Part shown: piece after piece, positions 1 to 12,500 of the stretch
Position numbering within the stretch: the first letter of the stretch is position 1
Layout of the letters: each line of letters starts with the position of its first letter
Origin: Saccoglossus kowalevskii
Lineage: Eukaryota > Hemichordata > Enteropneusta > Harrimaniidae
Length of the DNA: 33,994 nucleotides
Direction: 5' to 3'
NCBI RefSeq assembly: GCF_000003605.2
Contig: NW_003154742.1
Span: 151,336 to 185,329 of the forward strand
Translations under genes and position numbers: made by a program
Notes under the pieces: model-generated
What the model was told of the DNA's origin: nothing
Database searches by the model: none
Seen by the model: the letters and a program-made list of their open reading frames with translations, nothing else

Positions 1-611
1 AAGTGGGGGGGGGGACGTGTCCCCCCTGTCCCCCCATGATCGACGCCCCTGCGTGTTATAAACACGTTTTCTAAACGTTTGTTAATATGTGACGTGTTTT
101 TGGCCTTTGAGTTGGCCTTTGAGGGGACCGGACGCCACCAGTTCAGTGGCCCACTCGAATTTTTTTTTAGGAGGCGTCGCCCCCACCAAATCAACCTGAA
201 ACTCTTCGTGTCAGCAAATTTAACCCTCAAAATGCATGAAATCGCGTTTCAGAGGGTCTAGATTTCAGATCTTGCCCCTCATGAAACATTTCGCCTCTGC
301 AGTTGTGACCACTTATATTCAACATGGCGTATTATCGTTTCCATGGTGTTCAGGTTTTGCAGGGCCGACACTGATACCCTATTTCTGATAACGATGGTGT
401 CTGTGAACAAACACGTCATCTCTTCACTCAGTGACACATGTAAGTTGTCAATTGAATAATCTTCTCATTGTTCTCAATTTATTTTGGATGACCGATTAAC
501 TTCGTCGCACACTCGCACTAACCCCGGGTTAATGACTAACACATTGTATAGTGAGATAAACAACGGTCAGAAGATTACAGTCGCCTGAGATGAAAGAAAA
601 CAACAAACAAG
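1..611. other. 5' flank of the NRF-like gene
   Basis: No gene is recognised here. The first 60 bases hold a poly-G run and CCCCCC tracts ending in CGACGCCCCTG, which resembles the end of the MITE-like repeat at 982-1216. The segment from about 540 to 611 is the likely 5' untranslated leader. I see no convincing TATA box. Confidence 0.4.
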
Positions 612-3600
612 ATGGCGCGCTCGAGTCACGCTCCCTTAGCGGTTGTTGTTTATTCGACTTTTTACCTCGCGGTATTCTGCGGAGAAACGGGTCAGTCAAT
701 AAACACGGACACTTTACGCAGTTTGTTGCAGAAGCCTGGCGCGGAGCAGACTCGGTGGCGATCATTGTTAGATAAGTATAGAAATGGGAATCATGATGTC
801 AAAGAAGACGAACTCGTCGAATGTACAGATTACTGCAGTATGACGAAAGAGGATCTGTATGACATAAGCCCGCAGTGTTTTTGCGATACGTGTCAGTACA
901 ACCAAGATCTCGATTCGCGGGAGAGTTACGCAATGGAAAGTAGGTACACAAGCATACTATGCTACCCGTACTAACTGCCATCACTGGCGGACCCAGCAAT
1001 TCGGGGGACCTGGACTGGGTTTGTCAATTGATTTGTCATTTTTGTTGTCGCCTGAAGGGGGGCTGACGTGCCCCCTCCTGAATTCGCGCGTGGGGCGGAC
1101 CGGAAAAAACTATTCAATTTGTTTTTGTATAATATAAAAAAAAATCATTAACTTACTCTGATGATTTTAAAGTTTGGACCCCCCCCCTCATAAAAAAAAT
1201 CCTGTATCCGCCCCTGTTAATGTAAAGGTTAATGAACCTCTCTGTCTCTGCCAATGACGAACATCATATTATCTATATCAGTTATTTAAATATTGATATG
1301 ATGACTCAATCTAAACACTTCAATTGAATCGAATGATTTCAGCGAACACAATAACATATTTTATAACGTGTCAGCCGGTAATATCTGGATCACACGATTA
1401 GAATGTGCAAGTCAAAATAAGGTGAATCAATATTTAGGAAATATGTTGTTATAAGTTTTAACATGTTTAGTTAAATGCTTGATCCCGACTTTAGCTTGCA
1501 CGCTTTGAACAGCGCTAACAAAGACAATGAATACATGTTGGTAACATGTATAGATCGCGGTCATGGTTACGGTTAAGCTCTGAAGTTATAGTGTCACGTG
1601 AAAACTTTGCCCAATTATGTATTACGATCTGCGGCTTCGCTCATAGCCAGTCATACAATAATCACTAATATATATCTATCACACCACTGCATGACATTTA
1701 AAACACTACACAAGTTCTGATATCATGTTTTTGCATGAAACGGTGCCCATGCACGCCACACATGGTGACATGTGTCAACTTCGAACTGAATAACAATGGG
1801 CATGAGAAACCCCACAAATGTTCTGTTGTCTGAACATGTGACTGTACCCGCTACGTCGATGTAATACTACCAATCTTAGTGTTACTTGACACAATGAAGA
1901 TACTTTTTGAAATTAAAAATGTATAAATCGTGTATAAACTATGCACACTGTGTACAGATATTAATAACCCCATTCATTCTCTTGCTTACGCCGACAGTGC
2001 GGGACTCACAGGGCAGATTTCCGTCGGGCTTCGCGCGCGGTAACTTTAAATGGATTGGACAATACACAGAATGCCATCGAGTTGTAGACGTAGTAACAAA
2101 TACCAGTATGATTAATGGACAATACTGCCTCGCCGGATTCTTCCCTTCACCTGAGGTATTTATTTATTTATTTATTTATTTCACCACTGCTTGCATTATT
2201 TATTTACTCTACTTTGTTCTCAAAATTAGCCAGAACCACCTTCTAGCAGTCTCATTGATGTAGCTCTGTGTGTACCTGACAGCTGCAATGACGGAGATGT
2301 GACGAATCTGTTAAATAAAAGTTAGTAATATCCATTAATTTTAGAGATAATGACACGTTTTGTAGCAATTGTGGTATTATAATCCCTCTGGATACGTCTT
2401 CGGCGATTTGTTTAAAAAACGATGCGAACTCGAGTTTTATTCCAATATTTCCATTTTGTTCTCAGGTCTCCTACCAATTCCAAGCATAGTTACCTTGCTT
2501 GGTGTGGACATGCACCACGTGTTTACCTTCTGTTCATATAATGAGAGCATATCGACGGGAGCAATAGTCATGATGTGAGTACCAATATGTGTACTATGTA
2601 TCAACAATTAATAGTTATTAATTAAATGTGTTGAGATTACAACTACGCTTATATGGTATATGGGATTCGTAATACAGTGGTTATTTACAGATGCATTACC
2701 GGAGTGCTGGCTTTACTAGTTGTAATTGGCACGTGGTACGAACATTTGCGCAAGTCGCCAACAGCCTCTGATAACAACGTCACGGTGGCCGGGGGTGTAT
2801 CGGTGAACGACGCGAATTTTACTCTTCGTGCAAAGTACAATATGGAGCCTTCCGTATCCACCAATGAGAACAATAAGGGTACGTCGTTATAATATTAAAG
2901 CAGTGTGTTTTTATTCGTGAGACACTGATAGAAATTTAATTTATTAAACTGCATAAACACAATGCCTTATAATGAATTCACAGAAAACAGTCACGGCATC
3001 TTAGCCAGAAATCAGTTTGCATCACACAAAAAAAAATATTTTTTACATACACGTTATATACAATTTACGAGATATTCAAATCTGAACTTCCCTGCCCAAA
3101 TTACCTTATTCGTCGATAGCTCGTTGAGGGCCATAGAACCTCGAGATTTGTTTTGCCTTCGAATAATGTTCCATTCTCCAATGTCATCGCGTTTACTGTT
3201 CCCATGGCTACTAAAACTATGGTATTTGGAAAGGTGCATGCAATGTTGGTAAAGAATAGAACATTATTGAGGGGCAAACACAAGTCACGTTGTTCTCTCG
3301 TTCTCAACGCGATCTCGGCACTCATATGAGAATATAATGTAAAATGCAAGACCCACTTTGAATGACTAAATTCACTAATGTATTCATATAATGCAAATTA
3401 TACACACACTTAATAATAAAGCGGCTATAAATCGATTACAGTTTTGTAAAATGTTATCAACAGCAAATGTACTTATTCCGGCAATTTCAGTGGCTATGTT
3501 ATGTGTGTTCCATTTGTGGTTTCGAAATGTGGAGCCACAATTGTCTAAATATAAAAAAAAATGCGAAAACAATTTTATCAGGGCTCTAAGTTCCCATGAA

Positions 3601-6600
3601 TTTGCATCTGTACATTAAAGTTGAAGTAATCACATTTTGTTCATCCTGATTCAAAATCCAATATTTTAATTTCCGAATTTTTAATCTTCATCGTACTGTC
3701 GTGGATGATCGCTCCAGCACTTTGGGAAGAACTGTTGACATCGTTCTCTGCAGTTAGTAATGGATCACGTATACTAAACACACACGATGTGGACAATGGA
3801 GACGATTCGATGCCTGCTTTATATGGATTCCGAGTTCTCTGTGTGTGGTGGTTGATTGTTGGACAGACGTTGGTACTCCAGGGACCGTATATAGGTTAGT
3901 TAAATGGGTAGGGTCTGGGGTTATTCCCATCATGATTGGAGTTTTTCCGCATCCATGTAATATCAACCTCTTTGCTGTGCGAAATGAACATACACAAACA
4001 TAGCGGTACAATGAATATGCAAAACAGTTTGCATTCAAAAGCAAAAGTGGATATCTAACAGTACGAAATAAACATTTTCACTGGAAAACTATAAATTGAA
4101 ATCCTTTCGCAAAACTCCATATCCTTAATGATAAAAAGTATCCAATCATTGCTAACGCGACCAACACTGTCAGCGAGCGCCTAGCAACACTCTACTAAGC
4201 TTTCTCAGTCCATATTATTGCGGCGTAACAACATTTGCGACACGTGTATACAAGTGTCATTACAATCTTCCCTGTAATGGTCATAATGTTGAAAACACAT
4301 CAATGTATTTTACCATTCTATAATAATCATCGAAGAATGTTATATCTTTCAGGCAATCCGCTGGACCTTGTATACATTGTTCAGTTTTTATTCGTCCAAG
4401 GGGTTTTGTATTTCATGTACGTCGAAGATTCGTTTTTCTTTCTTAGGTGAGCTTAAATTCAAGTCAAATTTAGTGTCTACACTCCATACATCATATGTGA
4501 ACGTATGATTGTTTTGTCGGGGTTGGGTAGGGGAAATGAATAGTGTTGTGAGCTGAATGATTGTTTTGTCGGGGTTGGGTAGGGGAAATGAATAGTGTTG
4601 TGAGCTGAATGATTGTTTTGTCGGAGTTGGGTAGGGGAAATGAATAGTGTTGTGAGCTGAATAAATGATACTTTATAATCGAGTGTACGATGCTTATGCC
4701 GACCACATATCATTTGAAACATCACGTTGTTTGCCCATATAAGTGTCAAACCACGTAGTGTATGTACATAACGCTTGCTAAATATTGTTTGTTTCAGCGG
4801 CTTTCTCTTGGCATATTACTCGCTGTCAAAGATGAAAGACGATGGTAAAGAAAACTGGTTCTATTTCTATATACATCGTATCTGGAGGTATGAACTTTAG
4901 ACTGGAAAGAGAAATTGGAATTTTGTTTTACTTTTTATGTTTATTTTTTTTGAGATTGTTTATTTATGTCAAAACCTATCGTAATCATAACTGCGCGAAT
5001 CTTTCCTATATAATACTGATTGTATAGCAACATTTATTTCAGACAATATTATATACAAAAATACAGTGGTCATAATTATTTGACCAGATCTTTCAGAAAA
5101 AAATGTATTTTTGATCGGTCGTATCAGTTTTTCACCAATGTTACTATTCATTGCAGGCTTACTTTAACATATTATATTGCCATATTTTCGTGGATGTATC
5201 TGGTTGAATTGTTTGCCGGAGGGCCCTTCAAATACTATCACATGGAAAGTTTAGAATACTGTTACGACAACGTTTGGTCGAACCTTCTGTATATAAATAA
5301 TCTATATCCATATCCAGGTAGTCTGGCTGAGCAGGTACGTAACCTAAACGCCGAACCACATGATGTATTTACGTCGACGGTCTGAAAATCATTATTACGG
5401 TGTCAACGTAATATATATCACGAGTACGAGGAAACAGTATATGTATTCATACGCACATTGTTTTAATCTGATAGTGTGGAGCGTGGTGGTGGTTCATGGG
5501 ATGTTTAATGCAATTCTACATTGTCACGCCGCTAATTCTTATACTAGTTCACAGGTAAGTAGTAACTGATCTGCTATCATCAGCAAAACACCATACAGTT
5601 AAGGAAAGCTTAGAAATAACTCCCATGTGCTGGAAGTATTAAGTAGAAAGTAGAAATAAGGAATTTATTTTTATATATAACAAATATTTTTTTCAGCAAC
5701 ATTTTAACGTATATCATAAAAAGAATTGAACTTGATATCCAGTAGTGATTGGTGACATCATGACATCATATCATTATTCAAGGGGCGCGTACTGAGTGAC
5801 TGTACTGCTATGTTGTTTCAGAATGTTCTAACACATAATGCAATACAACGCAATAACATTCCAATCGGTTTTATGATAGTACTGTGGACACGCATGCTGT
5901 ACCCAATAAATTACTTCACATTTTCCATACAATTTTAATATTTGTTAACTTTATTATTTAACGTTCACAGAAAGCCTATCATTGGTTTTTCGACTATTGG
6001 CATACTTATTGCTATGTGCGTTTGTTGCACAGTGGCCCTGGCCGAAGCGTATGAAATACCAGTTACCTTAACACAGTCATTACAAGGGTGAGATGAAAAA
6101 GAAGTCAATGTCAATCATGATTTCAAATCCCCAGTATAACCGAGAATGAGAATTGCTTTCTCCATTTCAGATGCGATTAGAAACTGTTAATTTACGAAAT
6201 AGCAACAAATCTACTGTTGAATCCAAATGTATTGTATGTCAACCACAATTAACCAAAATGTTCAAAGGAATATAGCTCAAGAACCAATAGTTTCTTAAAC
6301 TTTTTTGGTATAACAGGTGATAACTGTGTCGTTGCTTCTTGCACGAAAGTATTACAAAGTGTTGTCTGAACACGTCAATCCAAATGACCACAGTGACTCT
6401 CCGAATATGTCATGAACTACGTATAAATACTCTTTTGGAATTATTTGTAAACACTTCGATCTTACCAATGCAATAATACGCCGAGTGCATTCGCTATGTT
6501 TGTAATAATTTGTTAAATGTAGCAAACACTTTTTTGCGATTAGGTCCATAGTTTTACGAGATTCGAATATGAAACATTAATACTTTTGTTTGCAGAGGTT

Positions 6601-9170
6601 TGAGCGAGTTGGATATGACGTTTAGCCAATATGTATACAGTAAGCCGTACACACGCATGACTCCGTATCTTATTGGAATCATTGTAGCCTATGCAATCGT
6701 AAAGTACGGAAAAGACGTTCAGATTAATAAGGTACATACAAAAAAAATATATGTTATTTCCTATAGCGTATACAAAGCGTGTAAAATACTATTTACACGA
6801 GATTCAAACATTTGTAGAATTTTAAATGACGAATGAATACTTGTCTTCCAGTTTGTCAATGGATGTTGCTGGTGTGTATCGATATTTGTGGGATTAGCCT
6901 GTGTCTACGGTATGTACGGAACATATCTATTTGACGGCAAAGTACTAACCAAGTTCGAGACTTTGCTCTTTCATGGCTGCCACCGTTTGGGTTACTCCCT
7001 GGCTATTGGCTGGATGTTATATGCTTGTTTAACCGGAAACGGGGGTAGGTAGCAATTTTCCAGTTTGTCAAGCAAATGTTGTTAATGTGAAAGAACAATT
7101 GTTTGACCTTTTCTTATTTGCTTTTAAACATATGGGCTGCGATACGAGTCTTTGACATATATGACTATAGTAACGTCAACTCTCAATCTAATCGATTGGT
7201 TTATGTTTGAAGCACATATCCACCTGAAAAACTCAAGAATGGTTAACTCATCAACTTTAGTTGTCTGGGAACGAATATTCAGTATTCATTGAAAACATTT
7301 GTGTTCACATAAAGATTTCATGAAAATCTACCTATGATGTTTTGAGTTATAAATAAAAAAAACATTCCCAAATTTGAAGTTTTATGGCAACCAGATCTAC
7401 TTCTCGAAATATAGTTAATGATTGAGCAACTTCTCCTGAGCATTACATCAAAATAAGCCTATAGGTTATAAATGAAAAATAATTTCGGAAATTGTGGCTA
7501 TGGCAACCATATTTGAATCGCTATCAAAATCTAATTGGTTTGTATTAAAGGCAACCTCTTCTGAAAATTCATTAATATATATCTTTAGTTAGAAATAAAA
7601 AAACATTTCCGAAATTGCTGCTTTCGTGACACCAACATGTCCATGCATCAAGAAAGATTTCCTGAAAATGTCATGAGAATCCATCTATACCATTTTGAGC
7701 AATAAAAAAAAATCATTCTCACAATCGGATTACCATGGCAACCAGATCCACATTTGTATCGAAATCTAATAGTTTGCTTACCATGTTCAGGGAAACCATT
7801 TCTTACGATTTCATGGGAATCCTACAATAACCTTTTGAGTTATCAATCCAAAATCATCGCCGAAATTGTTTTTTTTTTTCATGGTTAACGTGTTTCACAT
7901 CTCTATCAATATTGCTATTGTGGCAAGGGCGACCCCCACCCAAGTAATTGTATACAAGCGTACGTAGACCAACACATGTTTTTAGCGGAGGAAATTATTT
8001 ATGATCAGAGTAACATAATAATCATGTGCATATTTCTTTGCAGGTTTTGTTAATAGGTTTCTTTCTTGGAAGTTTTGGTTACCTCTTCATCGCTTGAGTT
8101 ACGCCGTTTACATGATCCACGCAATCGTCATTGTCACTTATATCATGAACAGAGAACACCTGTTTTTCTTAAGTTTTCTAAACGTGGTAAGTAGGTATTC
8201 TGTTAGACCACTTTATTGAAAGTGTGAAAATGTTTTACAGTCGTGGTACACATTGTCATAATATATATGTGTGACTGTCAACACGTTTTGATCTATTACA
8301 AATCGGAATGACATTTCCTTAAACAACCTTGGACAGAATGTTGATTTGCGAATTTATCGTAAACTTGAACGTTCGTTGTAACACATGTGAATATTTCTGT
8401 ATTCATTCATGCCTATGTGGACCATGTTGGCACTGCTAACAGTAATTACATTTCACGTGGTATACTAAGCAAACCAACGGCCTGTTTGTGGTCGAGGTTT
8501 TATTAAAAGTCCGAGGCCGCAAATAGATAGATCAAACCAAACCCAGAGGTGGCATTTACTATTAGTAATGTTAAGTGCTCATGATTGGCTTATTGTTCGA
8601 ATAAGATGAGTCACTACCATGTGATTGACTAGTACAATATTAGAGTATAATGTTATATACTTTTTGTCGTTGGAAAAAAGGAATCGAGTCGGCAACGGGC
8701 GTGCTGGGAGCTTCGGCCCCTAGCTCTGCCAATAACTGACATTAGACTAAATCTATTATGTTGTTTGTATTTAACAGACTGAAAGAGCGTTATCTCTGGA
8801 ACAAAATCCCTGTGGTAGAACCACATGAAAACAATACAATCCCGAGTAACCTATTTGACAATAGAGACAATTTTCAGTCAAAGTATACACACTTGAAATA
8901 AATGATATATCACATAATAGCCACAAAAAGTAAAAGTACAATACATAACTTAATAAAATATTATATATATAAATAAGAAGTATACAGTTACTTTTACTTT
9001 TTATTTTTCTCTTACAGTTTTATTTCTTTGTCGGCAACCTCTTTCTGTCTTATTTTGGTGCCTTCTTCTTTGCACTAATGACGGAGAAACCGTTTCTCAG
9101 AATGGAACAGGTGTTGTGGAGGAAGTGGAACAATCGGAAATCAGGAAAAACGTCAGAGATCACAAATTAG
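612..9170 (+). CDS. NRF-6-like acyltransferase (nose resistant to fluoxetine family), 15 exons, complete
   Basis: Exons: 612-939, 1998-2155, 2230-2320, 2466-2574, 2691-2878, 3718-3894, 4353-4446, 4798-4887, 5157-5334, 5475-5554, 5971-6087, 6596-6731, 6852-7044, 8044-8186 and 9018-9170. All introns are GT-AG, every phase agrees, and the sum is 2235 nt (744 residues plus TAG). The start ATG sits in a good context (CAAGATGGCG) and opens a signal peptide (about residues 1-24). Residues ~40-200 form the cysteine-rich lumenal NRF domain, with GNFKWIGQYTEC at the position of the family's G-N-W-G-Y-C motif and ALCVPDSCND after it. A first membrane segment follows (~230-250). Residues ~290-730 are an acyltransferase-3-type multi-pass domain: ELLTSFSAVSNGSRILNT, WSNLLYINNLYP, MQFYIVTPLI and GFVNRFLSWKFWLPLHRLSY. 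The family is known from C. elegans nrf-6/ndg-4, implicated in lipid and yolk transport and drug sensitivity. Substrate is unknown. Confidence 0.93.
982..1216. repeat. MITE-like repeat with inverted ends in NRF intron 1
   Basis: The left end (CACTGGCGGACCCAG) and the right end (CCTGTATCCGCCCCTG) are imperfect inverted repeats, with G-rich and C-rich blocks inside and an AT-rich centre. This is the form of a short non-autonomous DNA element. The rest of intron 1 (1217-1997) shows nothing I recognise. Confidence 0.5.
2156..2181. repeat. (ATTT)n microsatellite directly behind a splice donor
   Basis: GTATTTATTTATTT... follows exon 2 of the NRF-like gene, so the donor GTATTT is itself part of the repeat. 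Intron 2 is only 74 nt. Confidence 0.8.
3718..3894 (+). CDS. NRF-like gene exon 6: start of the acyltransferase domain, with a changed key position
   Basis: The exon joins the previous one in phase 1 through a CAG acceptor ending at 3717 and encodes LLTSFSAVSNGSRILNT and then LYGFRVLCVWWLIVGQT. In acyltransferase-3 and NRF proteins the Arg of GIR and a His about ten residues later (usually LGHT) are conserved and thought to act in catalysis. Here the Arg is present but the His position is Gln. The CAG at 3751-3753 could act as an alternative acceptor in the same phase, which would delete the LLTSFSAV segment. Confidence 0.85.
4505..4663. repeat. Tandem repeat, three copies of a 52-bp unit
   Basis: Units begin at 4505, 4557 and 4609 with ATGATTGTTTTGTCGG and are nearly identical (one G/A difference in the third). 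They lie in intron 7 of the NRF-like gene. Reading frames across them are shadows of the repeat. Confidence 0.9.
7100..7910. repeat. Degenerate tandem repeat array in NRF intron 13
   Basis: The intron repeats, at a spacing of about 115-150 bases, blocks such as TTTGAGTTATAAATAAAAAA, TTCCGAAATTG, ATGGCAACCAGATC and TCGAAATCTAAT. There are about five diverged copies. No coding potential is visible. Confidence 0.6.
8187..9017. other. NRF intron 14, no gene recognised
   Basis: Intron between exons 14 and 15. It contains short self-complementary stretches near 8485-8525 (GTGGTCGAGG and CCGAGGCCGC) and an AT-rich 3' part. Nothing more can be supported. Confidence 0.5.
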
Positions 9171-9404
9171 CGTTGAATTCACCCACAATGAAATACAGTG
9201 CAAATGTTTGGCATCTTGTTTTCTCTCTGAACTCAGAATGCTCAGGGAATTGATGATGAATTTGAGCACCAAGTCTGACCACAAATGTGGTACATGCAAT
9301 TTTCCACAAATGTTTTTTGAACACTATAACCATTGCTGTATATCTTCACATTAGATAGTTCAATCCACCAGGCAAACTCGTAATTATTTTTGTTACTATA
9401 TTTA

Positions 9405-9410
9405 TTTATT
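9405..9410 (-). terminator. Possible polyadenylation signal (AATAAA, minus strand) of the GPLD1-like gene
   Basis: On the minus strand two overlapping AATAAA hexamers (9401-9410) follow the stop codon (9549-9551) by about 140 nt, a normal 3' UTR length. Confidence 0.45.
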
Positions 9411-9472
9411 AACAAAATAATGATATGCAGTATAAGTCACACAAGAAGACCAGCTGATCATGTGATTGATAT

Positions 9473-9478
9473 ATTAAA
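9473..9478 (+). terminator. Possible polyadenylation signal (ATTAAA) of the NRF-like gene
   Basis: ATTAAA lies about 300 nt after the stop codon, and a second one is at 9494-9499. No AATAAA is present on the plus strand between 9171 and 9548. If used, the transcript would overlap the 3' end of the convergent GPLD1-like transcript. Confidence 0.35.
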
Positions 9479-9548
9479 CTGTCATTCGAAAATATTAAAA
9501 GTATTATTTAGAACAGCATACATGTAGTTCAACCTCTCTTTTTAATGA

Positions 9549-12500
9549 TTACTTAATTTTGAAGACATGAACTGCTCCAGAAAGTCTTGCTCCATGACTA
9601 CTATGGACAGCAGACACAATAAGATCAACACCCTGAAAACAAAGTGTGGGACAATTACACTTATCCAATAAGTTATATCGTCTAGCAACAAATATTCTAG
9701 CAAATGAGCACAGCAAATAAACAACATCGTGCTCGTTTGCATGAACTTGTATTGTACGACCCAGGTAGCTAAAAACATGGTGCATATATTGTAACCACAG
9801 TAATAAATATTTATAGATATATTTTAGATAAAATAAATAGTTCATATAATATATATTTTGGTCGAAATTAGACCATGAATAATATGAACAGTGATTAATA
9901 TAATCTTGTTAATGGAGTATGTACTATGTGTTTAATATGTACAAACATATTTCACGTATGTATTTGAGATTATTTCAAAGATAGCTTGTTACTATTTCGA
10001 GTCTCAAATTGCTGACCCCAAATGTTTGAGTTACTATATTATATTGATGAACACATTCTACCAAATAATGCTCTCGCAATTTGAACAATACTGATAAAAT
10101 AGAGGGAGCTGCTATCTCGAAGAACAATGTTCCTCTACCTGAGAATTGGGTCAAGTTTCATGACTTCACTCAAATGTGGAAGTCATTGTGATAATCAGCT
10201 GGACTAATTGAAACATATCAGGTGACAGTCCCAGCATCTGCCTTAATGTGCATGGAAAATGCGTTAAAAAACATTAAACAACTGAATATTAACAAATCCA
10301 GTTTACCACTTACCTTGATATGTTTTAATAGTGCAATATCACTGCCAAATCGACTTCCTTTCTGCAAGTGAAACACAAAATTGTCAATGAATACGTAATG
10401 ATGAACGTTATACAGCGTGATATGAGTAAATAAATACCAATTCCTGCTTAATTCAAATTGTTGAATGATTAACACATAATTCTGATGTATATTGGAAGGT
10501 GAAATTACTATTGTGATTTGGTTATTTAATAGATGCATTTCAATTGCACAACAAAATCATTGTTTCAGGATCAGAGTTTCATTAATCATATTGGACATTT
10601 CCCAAGTAGCCGTAATATTAGAATCATGGTTACTTAATCTATTTCTTGAAAAATGTAAAAAAAAAAACAAAAAACAAGAAAACATTTTCTGATCAATTTG
10701 TTTTCCAAGATCGAGTGTTTGTGCGTAATTTCATATTTACCATAAGAAATGATCACAACAATTTTACTGGAAAAGTCGACTTTTACTTTCATTTTTGTTG
10801 AAATGAAAAATGCTGTGGAATACATTTTTACAGCAGAAATCAGTGAAGTTCAACAATTGAACAGCGACATTATTTGTATTTTCAATTAAATGAGTCAAAA
10901 TAAAGTCTAAACATAAAACACTGAATCAAAGAAGGTCAGTTCCAACATAGCCATTATTATTATTATAATTATATACTAGTACATGGCTGACGTTGAATAC
11001 TGTAAAATACTTTATCTTAGCCGGAACTAATTTCGCTGAAAAGACTTTTTGTGCGTTGGTAAGAAATTTATTTTCACTGATTTTTGATGAGTAGATCGTA
11101 AAATATGGAAAAAATTGTATATTCACCGGAATTTATTTTCATTGAATTATCTTCTTAGCGAAATTAGCACATAAATGTATTTCAAAATAGTACTTTACAG
11201 TACTCTAAATGCAAGAAGTCGCACTAGTTGTCACCCGGTTTTAATAAACATGTGACGACGGTTTGATGATAGATTCTTATTTATACAATATTTTTTCGAC
11301 TACCTTTGAAAAGCTTTGAATTATTGTTTCAGTAAATCACCAAACAAGGCAATTTGTTGCACTCAGTACAAGTTGAGCTTACAAGCTGAATCTCAATTTC
11401 TACTGTAAATTACACGTAACTGACAAGCATTACAGATAAATAAAGCCATCAATACCAATTATTGATAAAATAGACAAGAATCCACTTTACTCACTTCATT
11501 TGTGCCGTATTCAGCTGAAGCCTGAAAATAAGTCAACACTTTGGTATAATAATGGTCAAGCATAATTAAAGTTGTACTCTAAGATTATGATCTGTATATT
11601 ATTGTGTATATGATGATATAATATCACTATACCTTTTTTCCAGGACATGGAATGATGATTCCAAACAATCCACACTTGCCAGTGACATCACCACTCGGTG
11701 GCGACAAACCACCTTCAAACATATATACACGACCTTCTTCACCTAGAGGTGAAAGTAAAGCATATTACATTTTGCATTAAATATTAAACAAATATAATTT
11801 GTTTTTGTCTCTGTATTAAGTTTATAATAAGGTGATATAATTTTAGGCTAATCTGACGGAATTAACTTTTTTTGGAGATATTTTCAACATTCACAATTCT
11901 ATGAATTGAGACAGACTAAATTTATTTTGGTTTTAATAACACTTACCACCATAAAGTTCTTCAGTGATGTCATCGGTTCGGAAAGATGATCCTATTAATA
12001 AGTCATCTGAAAATAGATAGTTGAAAATTTTTTATAAAATATTAGTTCAGGCAGCACAGTAAAAATATTTTCTGCATTTGCACTTTTTTAACTATATATA
12101 ACTATAGTGGTATAAAATGAGTTTTATATTTATACTTAATAGTTATAGGATATACATGACTGCAATCTGTTAATACCAATTACTGCAGGTACTGCAATAG
12201 TAAAATATGTAGGCATAACACAATTAAAAATTGATATTTATCCGATAATTTGAAAAACATGAACACACCTTGCCAGAATGTTTATATATTATTTATGTGT
12301 ATTCATTCTCCAAATATTTTTTAGTGGCACACAGAGGAAATGCACATACCAATATCATCACCGGTAATGTCATGTATAACAATCTTGTTACCAAATCTGG
12401 CATAACTTCTGTCACCACTGAATGTAGCAAACGGTGTTGGTGGTGGCACATTCATAATGGATGACACATTATAAAGAAATACCTTTCCAGCTTGAGAGAA

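Noticed and set aside
3101-3572. Open frames in NRF intron 5 (82, 96 and 75 residues)
   Set aside because: The exon 5 to exon 6 junction (2878 to 3718) already gives a continuous family-like sequence, and none of these frames shows family similarity.
4477-4749. Minus-strand repeated frames with HYSFPLPN units
   Set aside because: They are a product of the three-copy 52-bp tandem repeat and carry no domain.
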